Below are positions 1 to 8,283 of a stretch of DNA of 49,460 nucleotides, one piece after another (the first letter of the stretch is position 1; each line of letters opens with the position of its first letter). This stretch comes from a bacterium (GTDB lineage: Bacteria; UBA9089; JASEIO01): assembly GCA_030017475.1 (NCBI GenBank), contig JASEIO010000008.1, positions 1-49,460 of the forward strand. Reading direction: 5' to 3'. The notes under the pieces were generated by a model. That model did no database searches. It was not told the origin of the DNA and was given only the letters and a program-made list of their open reading frames with translations. A program made the position numbers and the translations under genes.

Positions 1-230
1 TTAAAATTATGAAATGTTATATCTAAATCTAACTTCTTACAGATTGTGTCAAAGAATTCCAAAGACGTAATTTTTCCTTCATTATATGAGTTTTCTAAAC
101 CTGAAGCAAATATAAAATCATAGACCTCATGCTCTTCATATTTAGAGATTTTAGACAATCTTCTACAGATAATATGATGGTCAAAGTTTAATATTACCCC
201 TCCAAGATCAAAGATTATCACTTCAATCAT
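1..230 (-). CDS. HAD superfamily hydrolase, partial (3' end beyond window)
   Basis: Reads from an ATG at 230 leftwards off the window edge; 76 codons are visible. The N-terminus MIEVIIFDLGGVI is the HAD motif I with the nucleophile Asp in the FDLGGV form common in YihX-like phosphatases. The following helical stretch fits the start of a cap domain. A GAGG ribosome site lies about 8 bases upstream of the ATG, which fixes the start. The substrate cannot be told, because motifs II to IV lie outside the window. It is divergent from the gene cluster at 453. Confidence 0.8.
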   Translation of the reverse strand, partial: MIEVIIFDLGGVILNFDHHIICRRLSKISKYEEHEVYDFIFASGLENSYNEGKITSLEFFDTICKKLDLDITFHNF

Positions 231-314
231 AATAAAACCTCAGAGACTTCTTCGTAATTAGGTTGTTAGGTTCAACGTTCATAGTTCAAGGTTTGTTGTT
301 CCGTCTAATAGCAA

Positions 315-343
315 TATATATTATATAATATATCATATGTCAA
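315..343 (-). promoter_or_regulatory. Putative sigma-70 promoter for the HAD gene
   Basis: On the reverse strand TTGACA (343-338), a 17-base spacer and TATATA (320-315). The -35 is perfect. The -10 lies in a very AT-rich palindrome, so its exact position is uncertain. Confidence 0.4.
316..333. repeat. 18-base perfect AT palindrome
   Basis: ATATATTATATAATATAT is identical to its own reverse complement. It lies in the divergent intergenic region and overlaps the -10 of the leftward promoter. It could be an operator, or chance in AT-rich DNA. Confidence 0.5.
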
Positions 344-385
344 TCAAAATTTACCTATCTTTGCCTGACTACATTGTAAAAAAGG

Positions 386-414
386 TTGACATATCTATAG
401 ATTTTGGCTACAAT
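386..414 (+). promoter_or_regulatory. Sigma-70 promoter for the 453-7679 cluster
   Basis: TTGACA at 386-391 and TACAAT at 409-414 with the optimal 17-base spacer. It ends 38 bases before the first start codon. No other convincing promoter is seen before the speD promoter at 7699, so the six following genes may be one transcript. Confidence 0.75.
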
Positions 415-452
415 AAATCTCACTGCTATCACAAAAAGAGGTGTGAATCCTT

Positions 453-1577
453 ATGGGATATGCCTATACCCCTGGTTTAAAAGTGGCTGAAAAGACAATA
501 GTTCAAAAGAAAAGGCTACTTCCTATTCCGGGTGAGGTTAAGGTAAAAAAAGGTGATACTGTTACCTCCTCAGAAGTTATAGCCAAAGCAGAATTGCCAG
601 GCAAGATCCATTCAATAAATGTTGTTAATATCCTTGGTATTTTGCCAGAAGAGATTCGACAATTCATGATAAAGAAAGAAGGTGATTTAATCAAAAGAGA
701 CGAAATAATTGCTGAATCGAGGTCTTTCATAAAATGGTTAAAGACCGTAGTTAAGTCTCCTGTAGATGGAACTGTGGAGAGCATTTCAGATGTCACTGGC
801 CAGGTCTTGTTAAGAGAACCTCCAAAAGGCTTAGAGTTACTTGCCTATATCGATGGTGAAATAATCGAGGTTATGGAAAGACAAGGAGCTATAATAGAAA
901 CTCTTGCCACATACATCCAGGGCATTTTTGGTATAGGAGGAGAGAAAACAGGGATTATAGAAATGGTGTCGGAAAGTCCAGAAGAGGTGTTAACTCCAGA
1001 AAAAATTTTAAGTGGGCATAAAGGGAAGATAATTGTTGGTGGTTCTTTGATTACAAGTGAAGCCCTAATGAGGGCTAAACAGGTTGGTGTAGAAGGAATT
1101 GTTGTTGGAGGAATTAATGATCTGGCGCTTTCGCATCTTTTGGGTTATGATTTAGGGGTGGCAATTACAGGAACGGAACAAGTTGGATTTACATTGATTT
1201 TAACTGAAGGATTTGGCAAGATTGATATGGCCAAAAAAACATTTGATCTTTTATCGTCAAAACAGGGGAAAAAGGCTTCAATAAGTGGTCAAACTCAAAT
1301 TCGAGCAGGGGTTGTAAGGCCAGAGATCATAATCTTTGATTCTCGGTTAGAATCTAAAGGTATTATTAAGGAAGATTTAGAAAGAGAAGGATTAAAAATT
1401 GGGGACCTTGTTAGAATAATCAGAGGGCCATATTTTGGTGTTATTGGCAAGATACGTTCATTACCTGTAGAATTACAAAGGATTGAAACAGAGACTATTA
1501 CTCGAGTATTAGAGGTAGAGTTTCAAGATGGCAATCTTGCTATTATCCCGAGGGCAAATGTAGAGATAATCCAATGA
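453..1577 (+). CDS. Unassigned cytosolic protein with N-terminal barrel-sandwich-like segment and C-terminal KOW domain
   Basis: 374 aa with no signal peptide or membrane segment. Residues about 20-140 alternate short beta strands and glycine turns with two KSPVDGTVE-like elements, as in lipoyl/biotinyl-type barrel-sandwich folds. The middle (about 185-290) is a glycine-rich alpha/beta region around GKIIVGGSLI and GVEGIVVGGI. The C-terminus (about 320-370) holds a KOW-type motif, GDLVRIIRGPYFGVIGKI, as in NusG and several ribosomal proteins. A GAGGTG ribosome site supports the start. The stop overlaps the start of the DUF6754-like gene by four bases, so they are probably translationally coupled. 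I do not recognise a characterised homologue. A soluble partner or adaptor of the membrane proteins that follow is an inference from position only. Confidence 0.8.
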   Translation: MGYAYTPGLKVAEKTIVQKKRLLPIPGEVKVKKGDTVTSSEVIAKAELPGKIHSINVVNILGILPEEIRQFMIKKEGDLIKRDEIIAESRSFIKWLKTVVKSPVDGTVESISDVTGQVLLREPPKGLELLAYIDGEIIEVMERQGAIIETLATYIQGIFGIGGEKTGIIEMVSESPEEVLTPEKILSGHKGKIIVGGSLITSEALMRAKQVGVEGIVVGGINDLALSHLLGYDLGVAITGTEQVGFTLILTEGFGKIDMAKKTFDLLSSKQGKKASISGQTQIRAGVVRPEIIIFDSRLESKGIIKEDLEREGLKIGDLVRIIRGPYFGVIGKIRSLPVELQRIETETITRVLEVEFQDGNLAIIPRANVEIIQ

Positions 1578-2803
1578 GATCGATATTCCATTTATTGATA
1601 TTCTTACTTATAGAAGGTCAAGCCTTTTCGCAGGAACTTACACCTCCGAAAGAACTAAAGGCCTTTGACGCTCCTTATGATTCAGGAAACGTTCTTTATC
1701 TAACCTGGAAGGGAATGCCTTATGACAGTGAAAAGGTAGATTACATAGTTTATATCTCTGAGAGTGAAGAAGGTCCCTTTTTTGAGATAGGTAGATTTAA
1801 ATCTAACACCCATTTTAAGGCAGATAAAAATTGGCCTGCTTGGGCGTGGAAGCGGACTACGGAATATCACTATTTTGAGATATCCTCTTTCATAAAAGAA
1901 GGTAAAGAAATACCTTTAGAGAATGGAAAAACCTATTTCCTGAAGCTTCTTGTGACAGATGGTATAAAGCAGGTTAAAAGCAATGTAGTTTCAGCCTTTC
2001 CCAAAGGTAATCTCTTTAACCTATTAAAATTAAATAATCTCATCTATATGATCATATTTTCAGTCATAATCTTATGGTTTATTGCTCGAGCAAAGAAAAG
2101 GGAATTGTTTTTACGAAAAATTCCAGCCCTTGAGGCAATAGAGGAGGCAATTGGGAGATCAACCGAGATGGGTAGACCAATCTATTTTCTTACAGGAAGA
2201 CTTGGGATGTCGAGTGTATCCACTATTGCATCGACAATCATCTTGGGGGAGGTAGCCAAAAAGGTAGCTACCTATGGTACTGAAATTAAGGTTCCTCATA
2301 CCGATCCAATTGTAATGAGTGTTTGTCAAGAGATTACTAAACAGGCTTATATCTCCGCGGGTCGTCCTGATGCCTATCGAGAAGATAGTAATTTCTTCAT
2401 CACCGAAGATCAATTTAGTTATACAGCGGCAGTTGATGGATTGATGGTTCGGGAGAAACCAGCAGCCTGTTTTTATATGGGCTATTATTATGCCGAGTCT
2501 CTTCTTTTGTCAGAAGTAGGAGCAAGTATTGGGGCTATTCAGATTGCAGGTACTGATGCAGAACACCAACTTCCTTTCTTTGTAACTACCTGTGATTATA
2601 CTTTGATTGGCGAAGAATTATACGCAGCAAGTGCTTATCTATCAAAAAACCCAGTACTTATGGGAACCTTACGAGGTCAAGATGTGGGTAAAGGGTTTCT
2701 AATGGGAGCGGTATTTATAGGTACGGGCTTAGCTACACTTGGTACAATTACTGGAGCAATGCAGATTGTATCATTCGTTCTTGATTGGTTTAAAGGGTTC
2801 TGA
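1574..2803 (+). CDS. DUF6754-like membrane protein with extracytoplasmic Fn3-like domain
   Basis: 409 aa. An N-terminal signal-like segment (1-20) is followed by a beta-rich domain at about 22-145 that reads like fibronectin type III (VDYIVYISESEEGPF). Next come a transmembrane helix (about 155-172) and a basic RAKKR stop-transfer. The C-terminal domain (about 180-370) has GRPIYFLTGRLG, STIASTIILGEVA and PVLMGTLRGQD and ends in a hydrophobic segment. This latter domain resembles the DUF6754 family as I remember it; its function is unknown. The basic residues after the helix place the DUF6754 part in the cytoplasm and the Fn3 part outside. It overlaps its neighbour upstream and sits 3 bases before the next gene. 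Confidence 0.75.
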   Translation: MRSIFHLLIFLLIEGQAFSQELTPPKELKAFDAPYDSGNVLYLTWKGMPYDSEKVDYIVYISESEEGPFFEIGRFKSNTHFKADKNWPAWAWKRTTEYHYFEISSFIKEGKEIPLENGKTYFLKLLVTDGIKQVKSNVVSAFPKGNLFNLLKLNNLIYMIIFSVIILWFIARAKKRELFLRKIPALEAIEEAIGRSTEMGRPIYFLTGRLGMSSVSTIASTIILGEVAKKVATYGTEIKVPHTDPIVMSVCQEITKQAYISAGRPDAYREDSNFFITEDQFSYTAAVDGLMVREKPAACFYMGYYYAESLLLSEVGASIGAIQIAGTDAEHQLPFFVTTCDYTLIGEELYAASAYLSKNPVLMGTLRGQDVGKGFLMGAVFIGTGLATLGTITGAMQIVSFVLDWFKGF

Positions 2804-2806
2804 CAT

Positions 2807-3481
2807 ATGCTATTCTTAAAGAGATATCTACCTTTAGTCATCTGCGGTTTTACTGGGGTAGTTTTTGGTATCCAATATTATGTTCCTCATAAAGCGAGTG
2901 AGGATTTACTTACCTTTATTAACGATTGGATGATAATCATCTTTGGCTTTTCGATGATTTTAGCCTTAGCCAGTCTTTTCCATGTTCATTATCAAAAAAT
3001 TAGAAGACGCCAGAGTGGGTGGGGATTCAGTCTAATTGTATTTATAGCAATCATCGTTACTGTAATTATCGGAATAATAAGTCAAGGAGAGACAGTAGAT
3101 GAAAAAGGGCTAACCAGCTTTGGATGGATATATACCAATATGTTGGTACCACTCTCTGGTACAATGTTCTCTATTTTAGCGTTTTTTATTGCCTCAGCTG
3201 CCTTTCGGGCATTCCGTGCAAGGACACTCGATGCATTCCTACTTCTTTTCGCAGCAATAATCATTATGTTTGGTCGGGTTCCCGCAGGAGAATATCTATG
3301 GTCAAAGATATGGGGAGCGGAATTTCCACTGCAAATGGGAGATATTACAGAATGGATTATGGGTGTGTTGAATATGGCTGCAAGACGTGGAATCCTTTTA
3401 GGAGTTGCCTTAGGAGCGATTGCCACTTCCCTTAAGATCATCTTTGGAATTGAAAGGGCCTATTTAGGTGAAAAGGAATGA
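2807..3481 (+). CDS. Polytopic membrane protein of the DUF6754-type cluster
   Basis: 224 aa with about six hydrophobic segments (roughly 9-24, 41-60, 75-92, 108-130, 143-160, 195-212). Arg-rich loops such as QKIRRRQ and FRAFRAR mark the cytoplasmic faces. No catalytic motif is visible and I do not recognise the family. The start lies 3 bases after the previous stop and the 3' end overlaps the next start by 4 bases, so it belongs to the same transcript. A structural membrane subunit of a complex encoded by this cluster is inferred from context. Confidence 0.75.
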   Translation: MLFLKRYLPLVICGFTGVVFGIQYYVPHKASEDLLTFINDWMIIIFGFSMILALASLFHVHYQKIRRRQSGWGFSLIVFIAIIVTVIIGIISQGETVDEKGLTSFGWIYTNMLVPLSGTMFSILAFFIASAAFRAFRARTLDAFLLLFAAIIIMFGRVPAGEYLWSKIWGAEFPLQMGDITEWIMGVLNMAARRGILLGVALGAIATSLKIIFGIERAYLGEKE

Positions 3482-4314
3482 GGAAGATAGCTAATATATT
3501 ACTGAATCTTGATAGAAGAATTATCTTTCTATTGATTGCCGCAGCGGTACTCGTTCCATTATTACGACCATTTAACTTGCCTGGAATCAGTATCAGTCAA
3601 CCAGTAAAAGGTGTTTATGACAAGATAGAATCTTTAGCTCCGGGTGATGTCCTTTTTATATCTATGGATTTTGATCCTACAGCCAAACCCGAATTGTATC
3701 CTATGGGGATCTCGATATTGAGGCACGCCTTTTCAAAAGACCTGCGTGTTATTTGTATGACCTTATGGGCACCTGGAGTTGGAATGGCTGAAGAGGTTAT
3801 GTCAAAGGTAGCCCGTGAATATCACAAGGAATATGGAAAAGATTATGCCTTTTTGGGTTGGATGCCTGGACAGCTTACAGTCATAATTGGGCTTGGTCAG
3901 GATTTAAAGAAAACCTTCCCCAAGGATTTCTATGGGAATAAGACAGATCGCTTACAGATATTTGAAAACATCAACTCATTAAGAGATATTGATTATATGG
4001 TTGACTTAGCAGCTGGAGATCCTGGTATAGAAACTTGGTATCTATACGGAAAGGAGAAATATGGTTTTGAGTTAGGTGGTGGTTGTACAGCAGTTATAGC
4101 TCCAGGATTATATCCATTCTTACAAACAGGTCAGATTAATGGTCTAATTGGTGGAATGAGAGGAGCAGCTGAATATGAGACATTGCTCAATCGGAAGGAC
4201 AAGGCCACTGTAGGAATGGATGTCTTATCAACTACCCATTTTTTGATAATTGGGTTGGTTATTCTAAGCAATATATTTTATCTCATTACTAGAAAAGGTA
4301 AGACTGTTCGGTAA
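3478..4314 (+). CDS. Unassigned protein anchored at both ends with periplasmic alpha/beta domain
   Basis: 278 aa. A hydrophobic segment at about 14-30 follows a basic N-terminus, and a second is at about 252-270 followed by the basic tail TRKGKTVR. The positive-inside rule places both ends in the cytoplasm and the roughly 220-residue middle outside. That middle looks like a Rossmann-type alpha/beta fold: GDVLFISMDFDPT, ICMTLWAPGVGM and TVIIGLGQD alternate strands with helices, and a GGGCTAVIAPGLYPFL segment follows. No nucleophile or metal motif stands out. Overlap with the preceding gene indicates coupling. Function unknown. Confidence 0.75.
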   Translation: MRKIANILLNLDRRIIFLLIAAAVLVPLLRPFNLPGISISQPVKGVYDKIESLAPGDVLFISMDFDPTAKPELYPMGISILRHAFSKDLRVICMTLWAPGVGMAEEVMSKVAREYHKEYGKDYAFLGWMPGQLTVIIGLGQDLKKTFPKDFYGNKTDRLQIFENINSLRDIDYMVDLAAGDPGIETWYLYGKEKYGFELGGGCTAVIAPGLYPFLQTGQINGLIGGMRGAAEYETLLNRKDKATVGMDVLSTTHFLIIGLVILSNIFYLITRKGKTVR

Positions 4315-4341
4315 TTCATGATAGGAAGAAAGGAGGTTTGG

Positions 4342-5064
4342 ATGGATCTATCTATCCTTTTAGGTGCCTGGGTAGCAGCAGGTCTTACTTTATTTATCTT
4401 TAGTTTTCTATATAAAGATAACTTCTTCTTTAAATTAGGAGAGCATTTATACATCGGGGTCTCTGTGGGATACAGTATCACGCTCCTTATCTTTAAATTC
4501 ATGCGTCCTAAGTGGTTTACGCCACTTTTTGGAGAACATCAATGGATATTACTAATCCCAACTTTACTTGGGATTCTTATCTTGACAAGATTTATTCCTC
4601 GCCTCTCTTGGCCCTCTCGTTTAACCTTTGCCTTTATTTTTGGATTCGGGGCAGGACTTACTATCCCGAGGTCGATCTCTGGGTATATACTTCAACAGAT
4701 CCAGGGAACAGTTATTCCAATGATAACAAAAGAAGGGACACAGATTAGTTATACCTTCCGTGATTTTTCTAATCTCTTAGTATTTATAGGTGTCCTGACT
4801 GTCCTTATCTACTTCTTCTTTTCCGTAGAGCATAAAGGAGCTATAAATATACTCTCGAGGATAGGGATACTGTTTCTTATGATTTCCTTTGGTGCCTCTT
4901 TTGGCTATACTGCTATGGCCAGGATGAGCCTTCTTTTTGGGAGGTGTTATGATCTAACCCTTTTTTCAAGCAAAAGGTATTATTATGCTACACCCATTCT
5001 ACTCTGTTTAATAATACTTTGTTTCCTCATCCACCATGTTCTGAGTAAGAAACACTCAGTTTAA
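4342..5064 (+). CDS. Polytopic membrane protein of the DUF6754-type cluster
   Basis: 240 aa from the ATG at 4342, preceded by a perfect AGGAGG at 4331-4336. An ATG at 4318 would lengthen the protein by eight residues but has no ribosome site. About seven hydrophobic segments run through the whole protein, with short loops such as KFMRPKWF and EHKGAINILSRIG. I do not recognise the family. It closes the run of four membrane proteins that starts at 1574 and lies 23 bases before the M16 peptidase gene, probably on the same mRNA. Confidence 0.75.
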   Translation: MDLSILLGAWVAAGLTLFIFSFLYKDNFFFKLGEHLYIGVSVGYSITLLIFKFMRPKWFTPLFGEHQWILLIPTLLGILILTRFIPRLSWPSRLTFAFIFGFGAGLTIPRSISGYILQQIQGTVIPMITKEGTQISYTFRDFSNLLVFIGVLTVLIYFFFSVEHKGAINILSRIGILFLMISFGASFGYTAMARMSLLFGRCYDLTLFSSKRYYYATPILLCLIILCFLIHHVLSKKHSV

Positions 5065-5087
5065 ACAGAGTTCTGAAAGAGGTTGAT

Positions 5088-7679
5088 ATGATGAAAAGGA
5101 TAACTTACCTATTTGTGACTATATTATTGATCACATCTATCTTCCAAATTGAAGCAAAAGAGGCTAAGAGGTATGTACTTCCAAATGGGATGGTAGTTAT
5201 ATTACGAGAGATTCATACTGCTCCAGTCGTAGCTTTACAAGTTTGGGTGAGGGCAGGTAGTGCAAGTGAAGGGGAGTATCTTGGGACAGGGATTTCTCAT
5301 TATGTAGAACATATGTTGTTTAAAGGAACCAGTAAGAGGGGAGTGGGGGAGATTGCGAAAGAGATAAGAGGTGCTGGAGGAGAATTGGATGGATATACAT
5401 CTTTCGACTATACTGTCTATTGGGTGACTTTAGGAAGTAGATATTTCGATTTAGGATTAGATGTATTAGCAGATGCAGTGATGCACCCTTCCTTTGATCC
5501 GGAAGAATTAGAAAAGGAACGAGAGGTCATTCTTAAAGAGATCAATATGCTTATAGATTCGCCTGAACACTATTTGAGCAATATATTTTGGCAAGAGGTA
5601 TTCCAAATACATCCATATAGACATCCAATAATTGGTTATCGAGATCTATTCAAAAAGATAACGAGAGAGGATATCCTAAGATATTATCACAGGATGTATA
5701 TCCCAAATAATATAATATTTGTTGCTACAGGAGACCTTGATGAAAATGAAGCTATAATTAAGATTAAAGAGGCGTTCTGCAATTTTAAGCGTAAGCCATC
5801 AACACCAGTTTATGTGCCGAAGGAACCAAGACAATTGGGTGAAAGGAGAAGAGAGGTAGAGAGAGAGGACATCAAGATTTCATATCTAATGCTCGGATTC
5901 CATATTCCATCCATTAGTTCTGAGGATCTCTATCCTTTAGATGTATTAGCTATAATCTTAGGGCAAGGTAAATCCTCGAGGTTATTTAAGGTTGTTAAGG
6001 AGGAGAAAAAATTAGTTCTTTCAATAGAAGCCTGGTCATATACTCCGAGGGATCCTGGGATTTTTGGGATTAAAGCAACATTAAAACCTGAAAACTTGCG
6101 TGAGGCAGAAAAGGCAATATTATGTGAAATAGAAAGGCTTAAATTTGGGTATGTAACTCAGAGTGAATTAGAAAAGGCAAGGCAGAAGGTAATAAGCGAT
6201 CATATATTTTCTCAAGAGACTATTGAAGGACAGGCACGCGACTTAGCTTTGAATGAGATAACAACTGGAAATATAAACTTTTCTGAAAACTACATTGAGA
6301 GGATAAAGAAGGTTACTCGGGAGGATATTAAACGAGTTGCAAATAGGTATCTTTATAGGGATAACTTAACTATAGCTACATTAGTACCTAAGATGGAAAG
6401 GATTAGGGAGACAATACCTAAAACTCCAGAATCCAGAATTCATAAACCAGAGATTACTAAGTTTATATTGGACAACGGAATGACTCTTCTTGTAAGAGAA
6501 AACCATACTACACCTTCTGTTGCAATAAATGCGGTTTTTAAAGGAGGTGTACTTTTTGAAAGGAAGGAGAATAATGGAATATGTAACTTTATGCAAAGGA
6601 TGTTATTGAAAGGTACAAAAAATAGATCCTGGGAGGAGATAGTAGATGAAGTAGAAAGAGTTGGTGGTAAAATTACGGGATATTGTGGAAATAATAGCTT
6701 TGGAATTTCCATCGATATATTAAAAGAAGATCTCCTGCTTGGACTTTCGGTATTGCAAGATGTTATAATGAATCCTGCCTTTCCTCCGGAAGAAATAGAA
6801 AAAGAAAGAGAGGTTATATTAGAGGAGATCAAGGCCCAAGAGGATGAGATCTTTCCGGCTACCTTAAAGCTATTTAAAGAGACTCTATGGAAAAGGCATC
6901 CTTATAGATTTCAGTCAATTGGAAATAAGGAGAGCATTGCTAAAATGGAAAGAAAGGCCCTTATTGATTTTCACCGAAGTTTTTGTATCCCTAACAATAT
7001 GGTATTAGCCATATTTGGAGATGTTGATACCCAAAAGGTAATACAGATAGTGAAACAGAAATTTAAGGATTTTAAAAGAGGGAACTTGCCTAAAATTACA
7101 GTGTCTGTTGAGCCTAAACAAAGGGAGAAAAGAGAGATTATGAAAAAGAGAAAGAAGGAACAGGCAGTAGCTTTATTAGGATTTAGAGGAACTACAGTTA
7201 AAGATCCAGATAGATACGTATTTGAAGTGATAACCTCTATTCTCTCTGGACAGAGTGGGAGACTTTTTCAGGAGATTAGAGATAGGTTGGGTTTAGTATA
7301 TTATGTGGGTACCTTCTCCATCTTGGGATTGCATCCAGGAGCTTATATCTTCTATGTAGGCACAACACCTGAGCATCTTGAAATAGTTAAGGCTCGGCTT
7401 TTAGAAGAAATAGAAAAACTGAAAAAAGAAGAAGTTGCCAAAGAAGAGCTTATCAGGGCAAAGCGTAATCTAATTGGGAAAAAGGAGATCGAACTACAGA
7501 CAAATGCCTCGTTTGCCTTTGAATGTGCATTAGATGAGTTATATGGATTGGGTTGCGATTGGGTTATGAAATATTCAGAACGGATAGATCGGGTTACAAA
7601 GGAGGACATAAAACGGGTAGCCAATAGATATTTCGATACCGATGCCTACACCTTAGCGATTGTAAAACCAAAAAAGTGA
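5088..7679 (+). CDS. Secreted double-domain M16 zinc peptidase, second half degenerate
   Basis: 863 aa with a signal peptide (about 1-23), so it is exported. Residues about 27-440 form one M16 unit with the inverted zinc motif HYVEH (His71, Glu74, His75) and the downstream Glu in EREVILKEI (about 144-151). Residues about 455-860 are a second unit of the same fold in which the motif position reads NFMQR (500-504), so it cannot bind zinc. This matches M16B peptidases, where an active and an inactive subunit pair up; here both are in one chain. AGAGGTTG precedes tandem ATGs at 5088 and 5091. It follows the membrane protein cluster closely. It could process or clear envelope peptides; the substrate is unknown. 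Confidence 0.9.
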   Translation: MMKRITYLFVTILLITSIFQIEAKEAKRYVLPNGMVVILREIHTAPVVALQVWVRAGSASEGEYLGTGISHYVEHMLFKGTSKRGVGEIAKEIRGAGGELDGYTSFDYTVYWVTLGSRYFDLGLDVLADAVMHPSFDPEELEKEREVILKEINMLIDSPEHYLSNIFWQEVFQIHPYRHPIIGYRDLFKKITREDILRYYHRMYIPNNIIFVATGDLDENEAIIKIKEAFCNFKRKPSTPVYVPKEPRQLGERRREVEREDIKISYLMLGFHIPSISSEDLYPLDVLAIILGQGKSSRLFKVVKEEKKLVLSIEAWSYTPRDPGIFGIKATLKPENLREAEKAILCEIERLKFGYVTQSELEKARQKVISDHIFSQETIEGQARDLALNEITTGNINFSENYIERIKKVTREDIKRVANRYLYRDNLTIATLVPKMERIRETIPKTPESRIHKPEITKFILDNGMTLLVRENHTTPSVAINAVFKGGVLFERKENNGICNFMQRMLLKGTKNRSWEEIVDEVERVGGKITGYCGNNSFGISIDILKEDLLLGLSVLQDVIMNPAFPPEEIEKEREVILEEIKAQEDEIFPATLKLFKETLWKRHPYRFQSIGNKESIAKMERKALIDFHRSFCIPNNMVLAIFGDVDTQKVIQIVKQKFKDFKRGNLPKITVSVEPKQREKREIMKKRKKEQAVALLGFRGTTVKDPDRYVFEVITSILSGQSGRLFQEIRDRLGLVYYVGTFSILGLHPGAYIFYVGTTPEHLEIVKARLLEEIEKLKKEEVAKEELIRAKRNLIGKKEIELQTNASFAFECALDELYGLGCDWVMKYSERIDRVTKEDIKRVANRYFDTDAYTLAIVKPKK

Positions 7680-7698
7680 TATTTTTCTCATTTTTTTG

Positions 7699-7726
7699 TT
7701 GACAAATAGAGAAGATTATATATAAT
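7699..7726 (+). promoter_or_regulatory. Sigma-70 promoter for speD
   Basis: TTGACA at 7699-7704, a 16-base spacer and TATAAT at 7721-7726. It lies about 100 bases upstream of the speD start, leaving a leader of about 90 bases. Confidence 0.75.
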
Positions 7727-7824
7727 TAGATATACTTAACTTATAATTTACTGACAAAGGGGTTGGGAAAATGGTTTAGTTAGACCCCAGGTAATTCTTG
7801 GGGTGAAAAGGACGGAGGCTGCAA
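7727..7824 (+). promoter_or_regulatory. Possible structured leader of speD
   Basis: The leader contains ACCCCA (7784-7789) facing TGGGGT (7799-7804), a 6-bp hairpin with a 9-base loop. A GGGG at 7759-7762 could pair with the same CCCC instead, so two mutually exclusive folds are possible. A two-codon open frame, ATG GTT TAG, lies at 7771-7779, 8 bases after that GGGG. The speD ribosome site GGAGG is at 7814-7818. Polyamine-responsive control is inference; I do not recognise a known riboswitch class. Confidence 0.35.
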
Positions 7825-8229
7825 TTGGATACCTTGGGGCATCATTTATTAGTAGAGTTATTCGAATGTAATAAGTCTACTTTAAATGATGTAGACAAAG
7901 TAAAAGAAATTCTTATAAAGGCAGCAGAGCGGTCTTCAGCTAATATATTGAAGACTGCCTTCCATAAGTTTAACCCCCATGGGGTATCTGGTGTTGTGGT
8001 TATAGCTGAGTCTCATTTGTCTATTCATACGTGGCCAGAACATGGCTATGCAGCAGCAGATATATTTACCTGTGGAAATACACTTAAACCCAACTTGGCA
8101 GTGGAATATATGATCTCCCACTTTGAGGCTAAATACCATAAAGTTGTAGAAGTGACAAGGGGAATATTGAATAAGTGTTGTAAATTGAAACATAAACAAG
8201 ATAATGGAACGCAGGTTGACGCTGATTAA
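7825..8229 (+). CDS. speD: S-adenosylmethionine decarboxylase proenzyme (class 1b)
   Basis: 134 aa. Makes decarboxylated SAM, the aminopropyl donor for polyamine synthesis. The proenzyme cleaves itself between Glu62 and Ser63 in VIAESHLSIHTWPE, turning Ser63 into the pyruvoyl group. His68 and Cys83 (FTCGN) are the processing and catalytic residues; Ser55 is also present. These numbers match the Thermotoga maritima enzyme. The start is a TTG at 7825 with GGAGG 6 bases upstream. The last residues (about DNGTQVDAD) are encoded by the left arm of an intergenic palindrome (8209-8261), so the natural C-terminus seems to have been replaced. speE follows. Confidence 0.93.
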   Translation: MDTLGHHLLVELFECNKSTLNDVDKVKEILIKAAERSSANILKTAFHKFNPHGVSGVVVIAESHLSIHTWPEHGYAAADIFTCGNTLKPNLAVEYMISHFEAKYHKVVEVTRGILNKCCKLKHKQDNGTQVDAD

Positions 8230-8261
8230 CAGGATATTTAAAATCATAAGAATCTGCGTCC
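8209..8261. repeat. Environmental-type palindromic repeat overlapping the speD 3' end
   Basis: ACGCAGGTT (8209-8217) faces AATCTGCGT (8251-8259), with flanking GGA and CC extending the stem across a one-base bulge. The form (ACGCAG, TGATTAACAGGAT, AAATCATAAGAATCTGCGT) resembles intergenic repeats I have seen in many environmental bacterial genomes. No second copy is in this window. The left arm encodes the end of SpeD including its stop. Confidence 0.6.
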
Positions 8262-8283
8262 TATTAATTTGTGAAAAATCTTG

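Noticed and set aside
3124-3435. Overlapping forward frame of 103 codons within the 2807-3481 gene
   Set aside because: Composition is unlike a protein (Cys, Arg and Tyr clusters), and it lies wholly inside a well-supported gene.
4318-4341. ATG at 4318 for the fourth membrane protein
   Set aside because: AGGAGG at 4331-4336 serves the ATG at 4342.
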